Source of the DNA: Hypericum androsaemum
Lineage: Eukaryota; Streptophyta; Magnoliopsida; Malpighiales; Hypericaceae
Length of the DNA stretch: 64,000 nt
NCBI GenBank assembly: GCA_963995505.1
Contig: OZ023199.1
Span: forward strand, 5,265,906 to 5,329,905
Direction: 5' to 3'
Of this stretch, positions 43,737-54,971 are shown one piece after another. Positions within the stretch are counted from its first letter, which is position 1; each line of letters opens with the position of its first letter. Under the pieces are notes generated by a model, which saw nothing but the letters and a program-made list of their open reading frames with translations, ran no database searches and had not been told where the DNA came from. The translations under genes and the position numbers were made by a program.

Positions 43737-44525
43737 TATTTATAAGGAGAAGCTCCAAGCTGGTATAACATTAAATGTTCCACCTGAAGAGCTGACCGAG
43801 ACTGCCTGCGAGGATGGTGCGAAGCACGAGCACGTGCATAGCACATTGAACGCAGGTCGCAATGGGCACTTTGTGGCGCACTTGGCACGTGCGCATCATC
43901 GCGAGGAGCTGGAGGAGCCTTAAGATTTTTGCCAGATTTTGGGAGAGCTACGAGCTGCGTGCGAGGTAGCTCGCGAAGGGATGCGAGCTGGCCCAATGGA
44001 TGAAGGGCCACCAGCGTGCGTCCAGAAACTGGAACGTCCTGGAGGCTACCAGATTGCCACCGAAGAGGCACGAGGAGTGCCTGGAAGGTCTGTGGCCGAA
44101 GAGATACCAGCAGACATCCAGGAGCCCTGAAGAGACACCTACGGACATCCAGAAAATTGGTGGCCGAAAGGGTGCCTCGGCTCCCAAAAATGTGAGAGCA
44201 TGGTGCCCCCTCGGAAGTGCTTGGCAGCCATTCGGATTCCAGCCATCCTTGCCTATAAATAGGCCCTTCCCCCTCATTTGCATACCACCCCAGTACAACT
44301 TGCATAAGCATTCGTTAGCAATTGTAGGCTCTCTCTCCCTCTCTTAGAAAGTTCTGATTATCAGACAGTTCGTCCGAAGCTTCGAGATTCGTTGTGCTAC
44401 GATATTGGAAGCAGAAAAGTCGTTGTATCTTGGGGCTGATTGCCGCAGCCCGTAAGCACTGAATACATGGCAATCTCATCTTACGGAGAAAGAGTCTAAC
44501 TCTTGCCTCGACTTTACAAGATCCT
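43737..44525 (+). repeat. Left arm of a ~0.8-kb inverted repeat (LTR core)
   Basis: It pairs with 45396-46244 in inverse orientation, separated by about 870 bases. The arms are highly similar, apart from an expansion of CACGCACGTGCG-like sequence in the right arm. This explains the large open frames on both strands here (for example 43736-44311 minus), which are LTR sequence and not genes. Confidence 0.9.
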
Positions 44526-44594
44526 AATCAAGTACACCACCTCTGACAAGCAACAGTCGTAAGACGAGATTGCCCCGTAGGAGACATAACACTG

Positions 44595-44740
44595 TTAGAC
44601 AATTAATCTCAAGTGGAGTAATAACCATTGATTATGTGAAGTCCAAGGACAACATAGCTGATCCTTTGACGAAAGGAATCAACAGAGATCAAATGTACAA
44701 CGCAGTAAGGAGAATGGAGTTAAAACCCACACATTAAAGA
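44595..44740 (+). pseudogene. Copia RNase H C-terminal remnant
   Basis: The frame reads VRQLISSGVITIDYVKSKDN then IADPLTKGI, which is the conserved end of Copia pol (…NIADPLTKG). It is followed directly by 3' non-coding sequence and the 3' LTR. Everything upstream in pol is missing. Confidence 0.85.
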
Positions 44741-45395
44741 ACGTTCATAGCGGTAACTCAACTATGATGAGTGGAGATCTCAAAAACTTGGTTCAATGAG
44801 ATAACTAAGTTATGGATGGTTCAGATGATTACTTGTAATCTATCCCATTCTCAGAAACTGCCGAAGTACAAACCTGCAGAGGTGTGGTAAGGTTAAGCAT
44901 CTACGCTTTTAATGATTCCTATACCAGAAAAAGGTGGAGTACGGCAGGATACTCCTAATGGGAGATCACCTATATAAGTGTAAAGTAAGGCCACTTCAAA
45001 TGGAAAAACACTTATGAATCCAAGATAAGGTCCATGGCCGAAACGGACACAACGTGAGAACCAAAGGATATTAGAGATATCATTGTGTAAATGTTATTGT
45101 CTTGGTTTACATAAAAAGCTGACCAGTTCAAGACATCGCGTTCACTGAGCAGCAAGTAAATCTGATAATATTTTACTAGGGAAGGTTCAAAGCCGTAAGC
45201 TACCTTTCTCGATGCAATGATATTTCGTTCAAACTTTTCTTAAAAGTGTCATCATGCATTAATCATCATTCTGTGGGAGATTGTTAGGTTTTGAATGCAT
45301 AATTAATGCATTTGGCCTAAGCTGAAAGGCCCAAGCTGGAAAGCCCAAGCTGAGGATGGGATTACCACATCGAAAATCGCAAGAGAATTTTTTTT

Positions 45396-46244
45396 AGGAT
45401 CTTGTAAAGTCGAGGCAAGAGTTAGACTCTTTCTCCGAAAGACGAGATTGCCCCGTATTCAGTGCTTATGGGCTGCGGCAATCGTCCCCAAGATACAATG
45501 ACTTTTCTGCTTCCAAGATCATAGCACAACGAATCTCGAAGCTTTAGGCGAACCGTCCGATATTCAGACTTCTCTAAGAGAGGGAGAGAGAGCCTACAAT
45601 TGCTAACGAATGCTTATGCAAGTTGTAGTGGGGTGGTATGCAAATGAGGGGGAAGGGCCTATTTATAGGCAAGGATGGCTAGAATCCGAATGGCTTCCAG
45701 GCACTTCTGAGGGGGCACCATGCTCTCACATTTCTGGGAGCCGAGGCACCCTTTCGGCCACCAGTTTTCTGGATGTCCGTAGGTGTCTCTTCAGGGCTCC
45801 TGGATGCCTGCTGGTGTCTTTTCAGCCACAGGCCTTCCAGGCACTCCTCGTGCCTCTTCGGTGACAATCTGAAAGCCTCTAGGATGTTCCAGTTTCTGGA
45901 CGTACGCTGGTGGCCCTTTATCCATTGGGCCAGCTCGCATCCCTTCGCGAGCTACCTCGCACGCATCTCGTAGCTCTCCCAAAATCTGGCAAAAGTCTTA
46001 AGGCTCCTCTAGCTCCTCGCGATGATGCGCACGTGCAAAGTGCTAAGTATGCCATAAAGTGCTCATTGCGACCTGCGTCCAATGCGCCATGCACTCACGC
46101 ACACGCACGTGCGCGAGCGCATGTGCGTGCTCGTGCTTGTACTCGTGCTCGGATGGTGCTTCGCACCATCCTCGCAGGCAGCCTCGGTCAGCTTTTCTGG
46201 TGGAACATTTAATGTTACACCAGCTTGGAGCTTCTCCTTATAAA
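45396..46244 (-). repeat. Right arm of the inverted repeat (inverted LTR core)
   Basis: Reverse complement of 43737-44525, including the mirrored TATA segment CCTATTTATAGG at about 45658-45669. It contains an extra alternating purine-pyrimidine stretch at 46095-46134. Confidence 0.9.
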
Positions 46245-47229
46245 CAGTACACCACCTCTGACAAACAATAAATTATCTTTAATGCACAAATGGAATTGTC
46301 AAGTGGATGACGAGTATGTCGCTTCAGCACTATACAGATTCCTGTATCATATTGCCACAAGTATCATCGAATATGTGCTAGTCCAAGTCGTATATTTTAG
46401 ACCCTCCCAGTTTTGCGTAAATCATTTGAAATTTTGTTAGGCCGTGTTGGATGTTTCTTGAACACTTGTGTTTAGAACTTCGAGTATTTTCATGGTTAGT
46501 TTATCGTACAATAAAGACATATGTTGTCTTGATTAAATAAAGAGTTTATTTAATTGTTTGATTATAACCATGAGAAATATCCACCTGAATTTACTAAGCA
46601 AAGAACTTTTGACATTTAAAATTTAAGATTAATTCTCGGAGGGTGAGGGAAAGCATACCCGCGACTTTCTTCGAAATGATTAAAAGTTGGTCATTGAGAA
46701 CTTTAATTCTCAAGGTTGGTCATTGAGAACTTTAATACAGGTTAAAAGTTATGAGTGTTTCGTAAATTATTGTATTGCTGAAATGATTCTTGATACACAA
46801 CTTTCATAATTCCTCAAAGCTATATGGATAGTTTTGTGCCAAAAGAATAATAGGTTCTTAAGGCTATATATGTGATTATAGTCTAGTCTAAAGATGTACT
46901 CAATAAAAGTGTTGATCACTTAACGAATAGGTGTCTATGTGAGATGTCCTGTGTGATCAGCAAGCTAGCTATGGCTGGCCATATGTTCAATGTTGAACAT
47001 GAAATTCAAACAGTTCGATGCCTACAAGATTGGATCATATGAATGACCTAAATGCATGTTGATAATGTTATGGCATTTCATGAATGCAGACTGTCATATT
47101 GAGCTTAAAGAGGGTCGTCTCTTAGCAATCAAAGTCCATTCTTTGGTGTATGAGACTAGTGTTTGTTCCAGTGGGAGCAATATCAAGGTTGGTCATTATG
47201 GTGAAGGCAAATGAAATTTCTAGAAAATA

Positions 47230-50200
47230 AAAGAGAGAAAATGAATGGACTTAATCCGGAGTCAACCCGAAAGAAGAGTTCTGAGGGTGAGAGAAACCTA
47301 AAGGTCTAACATTTCTAAGCTGAAATATTTTAATTGTCAAATGAAGGGGCACTTTGCAATAGGTTGCACTGCCAAAGAGACGAGACGCTCATTTAACTCA
47401 CTTACGAGTGAATTAAATGTGCCTAGTTTCATCCTTCTAATTGAATGTCACTTAATTGTGTGTGATAAATTCAATAAAGACAGGCCATGTGACAAAGAAA
47501 TGTGAAATCTTTGTCGTATTTTGATGAGTACCAACTGCAACGAGTTCTATTAATATTGGTATATATACACACGAGTAGAAGTTAAAAGGGCTGGCTCATG
47601 CAGATTGAGCCTACGTATCATGCTTCTACATGACGTGGTATATACTCTAAGAAATTCATAGAATTTAATGTCTGTTCGAATTTTCAATGACTCTTAGTTT
47701 CCGTTGGATGACTGAGTACCTCACACTTTGTTAATTTTTGGATAAATTTTTACTCATTCTAGTTATTTAATGAATGGTTTGTCATCATGGATGTTGATCT
47801 GTGAGATTAACATAATGACAGTTTTTCCATGATCACAACTCTGCTAACATCTCGAGATGATGTTATGTTGAGATATTCTAGACTGGGCCATATTGGTCAA
47901 GTATGCATGCCTTGTCTTGTGAAGGCAGGACTAAAAGGTATTTAGAGAAGACTAAATTTGCCCACGTGTGAACGTTTCTAGAAGAAAAAACCTTAATGAG
48001 AGCCATTTGGCAGAATAACCAGATATGGTTGTTTAATGCAATTAATTCATTCTGACGTATGTGGTCGGGTGAATGTGAGAGAAAGGCATGGGGCCTATTA
48101 TTGTTTTATCACATTTAATAGATGACTATATTTAGATATGGTAAAATCAATATATTTTCTCGCAAGTTTGAAGTTTCAAGTAACTTCAAGACATTCACGA
48201 ATAATGCTGAGAATCAATTTAATCTGAAGATTAAGACCTTACGATTTGATCATGGTCATGATTATCTTCTGATTTAAATTTTTATGTGATGAGTTATTCA
48301 TTCTCTGCACACCTCAATTGAATGAGATAGCAGAAAGAAGAAACTGAATTCTTCTTGACATGGTTAGACATGTGATGGAGATGCACTCCATACAGTCACA
48401 TATGTTCTAACTTGTTTGCCCTCTAAATGTGTCACTTCTACTCCTCACCAGCTGTAGATAGGTCAAAAGCTCGATCTAAGCTACTTAAGACTGTGAGTGT
48501 GAATTTTCTTATGTCCATCTGAGTGAGTGTCTACAAGGAGTGTCTTTGTCAAATATTCATAAGTATCTGAGAGATACATGTTCATGAGCAAACAACGCAA
48601 TGGACAAGTGACATAAGTTTCACCACGAGACGTCACATTCTTGAAAAATAAATTTTCTTAATTGGGAGAGGCGAGTAATGACCTGCCTTGTTTGAAACTG
48701 ATGAGTTAGAATTATCTGGATCACTCCTTCCAAGTGGGAGAATTTTGGAGGAGGTAAATGACGATTTACCATCTCTGGCTGATCTGGAAGTTCATGATCC
48801 AAATGATCTTCATCTCAGTGGGAGTATGATTGATCTTCGTCTCAGTAGGAGTAGAATTCTAAATTTCAGTAGAAGTTTAGAATGCCATTTCTGTAGGATA
48901 CGATACATGGTTACGATGGATATATGAGATATTTATCAAAACCAAAAATTTGTGGAGCTAAAAGAATAAAATTTTTCACACACACGACTTGAGGTCGAAG
49001 GTGTTGGAAATGCTCTCTTGAATAAAGATAAAAGTGAGATTCTTTTTAGCAAATCCTATAAGTTGAGAATGAACATAAGAATATTTCTGATGCTCTATCG
49101 GTTCTCAATTAGAATGAATTAGTTAGAGCAATAAAAAAAGTTATGATTTTTATAAAACCAAACCATGTTTAAGAATTGGTTAAATATTGACCTACATAAG
49201 GGGCACAATTTGAGAATTAATGGATTCTCGGGATTAAGCATAAAAGACTCGCTTAGCTGTCAAAGAATTTACACAACGTGAAAGAATTGACTATGAGAAG
49301 TCATTCTCGGTTGTTGTGAGATTCATGCTTTTTAGGTTTATTCTGGCTATAATGACTTATTTGATTTAGAGCTCTATCAAATGGATGTAAAGACTATACT
49401 TCTCGGTGGAGAATCGGATGGAAAAACCTATATGGTTCAACCAGAAGGTTACATCCAATAGAATGAGGTAGCAAATGTAGAGTTTGCTAATTGTTGAGAT
49501 TAGTTGATGGTCTCACACAGCCTTTGAGACAGTGTTGTATTCGTCATTTCGTAATTCGATCATAATTCGAATGTGTCAGATGATTTCGAATTGATTGACG
49601 ATTTCTGTGACGTCTACATTAAATGCTCTGGAAAACATTTGTCATTGTACATTGTGTGTAGATGATATTAAATAGCCAAAATTGACTGAAAATATCTTAA
49701 CGAGGTCAAAGTGTGGTTTTCGGCTAACTTTGAAATAAAAGATATGAGAAAGGTTGATTACATACTCGAAATTAAGATTTTGAGAAATCGTTTGAGTTTG
49801 ACGATTTAAATATAATGACAGTAATTTTCAGTATACCCTAGTAGTCAAAAGGTCATTTTCTGAATAAAGACTTGTATCCAAAAATACCTCAAAAGCTAAA
49901 GGATGTATTGGATGTCCTTTGAGTGAATGCTATGGATTATTTCAATCCAAGCATAGCACATTGACAAGCGGTCAAGGAAATTATGAAGTACTCAAAAATA
50001 ATTATAGAATCATCATTAGGTTATACTAATGCCTATTGGGTACGAGATGTGGATGAATGAGAATCCATATCGGAATTTATTCTTCTTGCTAATTGGAGTA
50101 TCTATCTCGTGGAATAGCTATAAATAGACTTGTGTCTATCTCCTAGTGAGCTGTAGGGGCAGACTAATTTGCTTCTGTAGCTGCTGTGTAAGAAGTGATA

Positions 50201-50360
50201 TCATTAAGAAGAGTCTTAATCTATTTATCCCTAACTAACTTAAGAGAATCAGTGAGCAGATACTTTGCGAAATAGTTGTGTGTAAAGAAGTGAGCATGAA
50301 ACACATATCTACATATGTTTTGAGAAACATGTCAGGTCTCAGGATTTGCATGTGAGTTAT
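47230..50360 (+). pseudogene. Degenerate Copia gag-pol of the outer element
   Basis: The order of remnants is gag zinc knuckle at about 47325-47380 (NCQMKGHFAIGC, with the first cysteine read as Tyr), a GAG-pre-integrase-like stretch near 47880-47970, integrase near 48040-48120 (LIHSDVCGRVNVRERHGAYY), reverse transcriptase near 49245-49460 (FTQRERIDYEKSFSVVVRF, then QMDVKTILLGGESDGKTYMV and QPEGYIQ) and RNase H traces near 50140-50340. Integrase before reverse transcriptase identifies Ty1/Copia. There are many stops and frame changes, so it is not functional. Confidence 0.85.
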
Positions 50361-51445
50361 TTTTTGCTCGTTATAGCATCTGTTGAATTCGCTATTCAAT
50401 GTAACTTGATGCTATGTCAGCAATACAAGTGTAAATGTTAATTTGAATGATATTTACTCCAATGCATATCGGACAGAGAAGTAACTCACTCGCACGGGTG
50501 TTTACCTCAGTGGGAGTCAAAGAGTTAATTCTTGATTGGAATGAGGCAAGTTTTGGAACATCATTAAATTATCGAGTGCCTGTTCTAAAATGAGAATGCC
50601 GTCTTGCTAAAGTACAAGAAGGGTCTTGTTAAAGTGCAAGATTAATTATGGTACAAGCAATTGAGGCTGCATTAAATAAGTTATGAGAGCTTATAGGATT
50701 ATGAGAAATCCTGTGGTAAGAAATAAGTAAAATTTACCATAATTCTGTCTTGATAGCCTAGAGTAGTCTTTGAGTAGACTAAGGTCATTGTTCGGAAACA
50801 TCGAGGTTGATACTCTAGTATGGTGTTATTTGGAAGACATGCGCTTCTTTTAGAAGAAAGAACACCATAACACATGGATCGTGTCATGTGTGCTTGTCGA
50901 CCTATGGATGGGAAATCAATTTATTAATAAGTGATTTCAATTTTTCTAGTGTGAGACCAAGTCCGAAAACTATAGTTTCTAAAACTCTATCCTTAAGATC
51001 CTAAACATATTCTGGAAGTATGATTCAGTGCTGCTAGCTTAGAAAGTCTTTAAAGGGTCATGGTTAGATGCGACCTGGCAAGACTGACTGAAAAAATAGG
51101 CTAGATCATGATGGAAAGAATGTTGTTAAGGGAGAAGGTTATTATCGATCACATTTTAGAAGATTCGTGGTTCACTGGCTAGCCTATTATGTTATGAGCA
51201 ACACAATAGTGAATACGAATAGATTATTTCAGAAATTACATGAGAAAATAATGAATGTGAGATAAAACCTAGGATAAGGCATACTATATGTAATGGAGGT
51301 GTTAATCGAGATGATATCATCCATGTGACCGATATGTGCTCTTGGGTTTAGCTAACGTGCACTCGATGTATGCTGGTCGCCCGGTATATGCCAACACGAA
51401 GTAAGAGAGTGAATTGATTATGATCAATCATGTGTGAGTGGGAAA

Positions 51446-52019
51446 TGTTAGATATGTACACCCATGTTGATCCAAGTAATACCAAGTGGGTATGAATTAT
51501 CTAAATGTCATATAGTTGACATGTGTCAAGATGACACTTAGATCTGGTGCCATCATGTGATGCCACGCCACACTATTAGGTGGCTGGCTTCATTCCCTTA
51601 AAGGGATAAAGATGAAGCGGTGGGTGTTTAAAAAAAGAAAGTAGATTGATCCCTGAGTGTAGGGATCATCTCCTGGAACATGAAAAGGGAAGCATATGAC
51701 TTCTTCTTTTGATAAAATAGAAGCGAATGCTTCTTCTTCTTTAAGGTTACGAAGTGAAGCGATGGCTTCATCTTCGTGTGATAAATATAACCCACACACT
51801 CTCGACTTCTAGTGGCATCTAGTTCGTAGAAATTAATCTTGCTTCGAATAAGTTCGTAAGCAATGTTACCAGTGACAAAGTTTCTGTTACAACGACCCTG
51901 TGAAGAATACTTCTCAAATTGAATCTGTGTTTCAAGAGATAAGTATATTTAATTTATGACTTTCAGATTCTTGCAATTATATTTACAATTATGATTATAA
52001 ATTTCTGGGAATCCCTTCA
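51446..52019 (+). repeat. 3' LTR of the Copia element
   Basis: 574 bp, TG...CA, about 95% identical to the 5' LTR by eye. It is followed by TAAAT (target duplication) and the rest of the LINE target duplication (GAA). Confidence 0.93.
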
Positions 52020-52067
52020 TAAATGAACAAATTTAATAAAAGCCATAAAACTTAAATAACTTTTGTA

Positions 52068-52247
52068 GAATAGTTCTTCCATAGGATTGTTCAACGGTTA
52101 CTCTCCTATCCTATAACCCCCACCACCTTAAAAGCCGTAATAGTGAAAAAGCATAGGGGATAAAGCCTAGATTAGGTGGTGCTACGACATACGAAGGCCC
52201 CCGACTTCAACCACATACGATAGAATAGTTCTTCCACTAGATTGTTA
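52068..52247. repeat. Short direct repeats at the edge of the retro-insert
   Basis: TAGAATAGTTCTTCCA followed by AGATTGTT-like sequence occurs at about 52068 and 52222. CATACGATAG occurs at about 52214 and 52314. The 5' part of the insert is therefore mosaic, perhaps from template switching. Confidence 0.55.
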
Positions 52248-52708
52248 ATTATGTTCTTTTTCCTTGTCGTTTGGCGGTACCTAAGTTTTTTACAGAGGTT
52301 TCCAGCTGCAACTACATACGATAGGTGTGTGGGTTATGGGTGTCGGTGTCCCTTGGGGTACTTTTGCATGAGGTGCTCTAAGGTTAGAGGGAATATGCAG
52401 TCTGCTTCCTGGGCTATTGTCTGGTGGCGGGCCCTCCAAACTGTTGACTTGTGGATACAACTAAAGATATATGTTAGGTTGATGTTTCCAAGACCTGTTG
52501 GCTGGGGACGCTCCTCTAGACTGCCCGACCTGTGGAGCTAGCAGAGTTTAGTTTTTAGATCGATTGGGCCCTTTCTGGGTCTATTGACCAGAGGAACCCC
52601 CTTTGGACTGCTCGGGATGTGGGCCAGCGGGAGGTAAATTATAAGGTTCACTTTGTATTTTTCTTTTCTTTTTTCTTTTATTAATAAAGTTTTTTTTCCG
52701 CCAAAAAA
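52185..52708 (+). mobile_element. Truncated retro-insert with poly-A tail
   Basis: The insert ends TTAATAAAGTTTTTTTTCCG then CCAAAAAAA. It is flanked by AGATTAGGTGGTGCTA (52169-52184) and AGATTAGGTGATGCTA (52709-52724), a 16-bp target duplication with one mismatch. That marks a non-LTR retrotransposition product. A 99-codon ORF inside (52242-52541) shows no recognised domain. The composition (GGGCCCTTTCTGGGTC…) is like plant LINE 3' regions. Confidence 0.75.
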
Positions 52709-52854
52709 AGATTAGGTGATGCTAGGCCCTAAGCAGCACCAAGGGGACAACGCAAATAAGGAATGGATGGGACCACACATGTGATGTCATTTTTTTTGTA
52801 ATATTATTGAATAGGTATGGACATTTTGGGAATGCACTTGTTATTAATGCATCT

Positions 52855-52965
52855 ATGTCCAAAGAGCTTGTAGCCCAACGACATAAGACATTGTAAATAT
52901 CTAGGAGGTCCAGAGTTTAAATCCTTATATGTGTCATGGTGTAAAATTTACCTTTCAAAAAAAAT
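52855..52965 (+). mobile_element. tRNA-derived SINE-like relic
   Basis: AGCTTGTAGCCCAACGAC...CCAGAGTTTAAATCCTT has the spacing of RNA polymerase III A- and B-box-like words (B box near GTTTAAATCC). It ends in GTAAAATTTACCTTTCAAAA, the same tail as the SINE at 57.1 kb. Imperfect flanking repeats (ATTAATGCATCTATG and ATTAATGTCTCTATA) may be the target duplication. Confidence 0.5.
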
Positions 52966-53183
52966 TAATGTCTCTATAAAGTAATACATTGATTATTTTG
53001 TTTAATGGTAAAGATTTCTCTTATTTTTATTAATGAGTATCTATTTTTCAATTAAGAAATATCTCCTGAAATTACGAGAATTTCAAATAATCAAGAATAT
53101 TAGTAATTATAATTATATTATCAATTCCAAGGGCACATCAAGCAAAAATTTCAAGGGCGCATCAGGCAAAATTCTCAACAGCA

Positions 53184-53460
53184 CACACACACACACAGAA
53201 TAACGGCACGTGAGATATAAAATTGATGTGTCGTTGAAAAATGATGGCACGTCTTTGAAAAATTGTTACGCCGTTGTATTTTTGCCTTTGAAACGGATGT
53301 GCCGTTATGTTTTTTACCTCTGAAATTGATGTGCGTTGTGTTTTTTTCTTTTGAAACTAATGTGTCGTATTTTTATCTTTAAAATTAATGTGATGTTGTC
53401 TTTGTATGATGTACCGTTATTATTTGCTTTTGAAAACGAAGTCATGTCTTTAAAAACGAC
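53184..53460. repeat. Degenerate ~35-50-bp minisatellite
   Basis: After a (CA)n run (53184-53200), a unit resembling TTTGAAACTGATGTGCCGTT followed by GTTTTTTTCT recurs five to seven times with variable spacing up to about 53460. No coding meaning was seen. Confidence 0.6.
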
Positions 53461-54971
53461 GAAACTTGCAAGAAGGAAAAAGGAAGAGGAGAAGAAGGAG
53501 AAAAGGGAAAGGTGAAAAAGAAAGAGGACTAAGAGGAAAGTGGAATCATGGGGTTAAATTGCTTACTGTTTGTTATTCACCCATGTTGGTCACTTTGAGA
53601 AAGTTGGGCCATGGGGTTAAAAACTTAAAACTAACATGAGCTTGCCACGTCTTGGTGGGCGGTTCGGCGGTTTCCATTTGTTCACATCCCTTCCTCGTTG
53701 GGTACTTGCTTTTACTTCTCAAAAAAAAAGGTAATTGCTTTTTATAAGGGATAAAAAGAGACAAGAACGGTGACTGAAAGATACAAGAGGCACACAGGAA
53801 AGGGATTGAAAATAACGACGAACAGACACTAAGAGAGTGTTTTCCGTTTCATTCTCTCGATTATTCAAAGACATTTAGTTCGTGATAATTATTTTTTATT
53901 TTGATAATTCGTGAACGAGAATTGATCGATAATAAATTTCGTTATTTCTAAAAAAAAATTCTCGTTATCAACCCGATGAATTACACTGTAACAGGTAAAT
54001 TTATTTTACATGTTAATAAATTTGTTCATTAATTCATTTAAGGTTGTTGATTATCTGTTGTTGTACTATAATTAAAAACCTTCCCTTACGCTTAATTCAC
54101 GTCGAAGCTTAAGGAAGAAATTCTAGAAGTGAACATTCGATTCGGATGAGATTAAACCTCTGGAACCAAATAACTAAGAATTAGACAACAAATCAAGAAT
54201 TGAATGAACCAAAGTTTGAGAGGATCCAGATCTAAATTACACTAATGTGGTCATCCGATCCGAGTCAAAATTGTATAATTGAAATAAAAAATATGAAGTT
54301 TTATAACTTATAAATAACAAAAATATTCATATCCGCAATAGGTGTTGAGCTAAAAAATACAAATCACAAAACAATTTGAAACGAGTACTTTAACAATATA
54401 ATTCTTCTTTACAAAAAAGTAAAATTATATATATGAACTAAATTAGCTTACCTAAAGTTATGAACAATAATCTGGTTCAAAGAACCAAACGAACCAAAAT
54501 CTCAGGAATTTAAAACCCGACGTAAACCAATTAACATAAGTCCTAGACGAGAACGTAATCATGTGATGCCGAATTCAAAAAAATATTAATTTGAACTCGC
54601 ATGAAATCCTATTACAAGAACTCAGTTTAAATTAAGCGCAGACAAAACCTCCCAATTTGTGCTCGTGGTATTATTGACAGTCCTCTTTCTCCCTGATGCA
54701 ATTTTTTTTCAATAAATTTTATCGTATCAAGGTTTAACGAGGTTGGCAGCTGCAAGAGCGCAAAGGCTCCTAACCACTATTATAATTATAAATAAATTTT
54801 TAATTTAAAATAAGACCTCCCAAAAACCACAATTGCTACCATCCGAGGTAATCTGAAAATACAACGTCAAATATTGAAATATCTTTTACTAATTAACAGT
54901 CACGCTAGATTAATATGAGAGTGACATTATAGGAGGAGGAAGCCACGTCCACTTAGCCTTGTATATATATC
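53461..54971. other. Intergenic DNA downstream of STM
   Basis: AT-rich with a purine-rich tract at about 53465-53540. No ORF with family features. The last ~70-100 bases before 54972 are probably the STM 3' untranslated region (minus strand). Confidence 0.45.

Larger units (their letters stand above)
43624..46267 (+). mobile_element. Nested Copia-derived element with inverted 3' LTR core
   Basis: The 5' LTR runs from TGTTGGGTTTTGAATGCATA at 43624 to about 44555 and has a TATA box in CCTATAAATAGG (44252-44263). The 3' LTR starts at 45282 (TGTTAGGTTTTG, after the purine-rich TGTGGGAGA). It is direct for about 110 bases, then continues as the reverse complement of 5' LTR positions 43737-44525 (45396-46244), and ends with the direct LTR tail GTACACCACCTCTGACAA. 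Between the LTRs, only the 3' end of pol remains. The leader, gag and most of pol are deleted. The element lies within the leader of the larger Copia element. Its target duplication could not be fixed. Confidence 0.85.
41233..52019 (+). mobile_element. Ty1/Copia LTR retrotransposon, 10.8 kb, degenerate and nested
   Basis: Two LTRs of about 575 bp (41233-41809 and 51446-52019) begin TGTTAGATAT and end CCTTCA. They are flanked by the 5-bp duplication TAAAT (41228-41232 and 52020-52024). They differ at roughly 30 positions by eye (about 95% identical), so the insertion is not recent. A primer-binding site follows the 5' LTR and a purine-rich GAGTGGGAAA precedes the 3' LTR. The internal region keeps traces of gag and pol in Copia order, but with many stops. 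A second Copia-derived element (43624-46267) sits inside the leader. The element landed inside the target duplication of the LINE to its left. Confidence 0.93.

Noticed and set aside
43736..44311. 191-codon minus-strand ORF and its plus-strand partners in the LTR region
   Set aside because: They lie entirely within the GC-rich LTR and reappear in the inverted copy at 45.6-45.9 kb. No domain; explained as LTR sequence.
44560..44600. Primer-binding site for the nested Copia element
   Set aside because: The sequence after the 5' LTR does not match a tRNA 3' end; it is an inverted echo of LTR sequence, so the true site appears deleted.
52242..52541. 99-codon ORF as a gene
   Set aside because: It lies inside a retro-insert with a target duplication and poly-A tail and shows no known domain.
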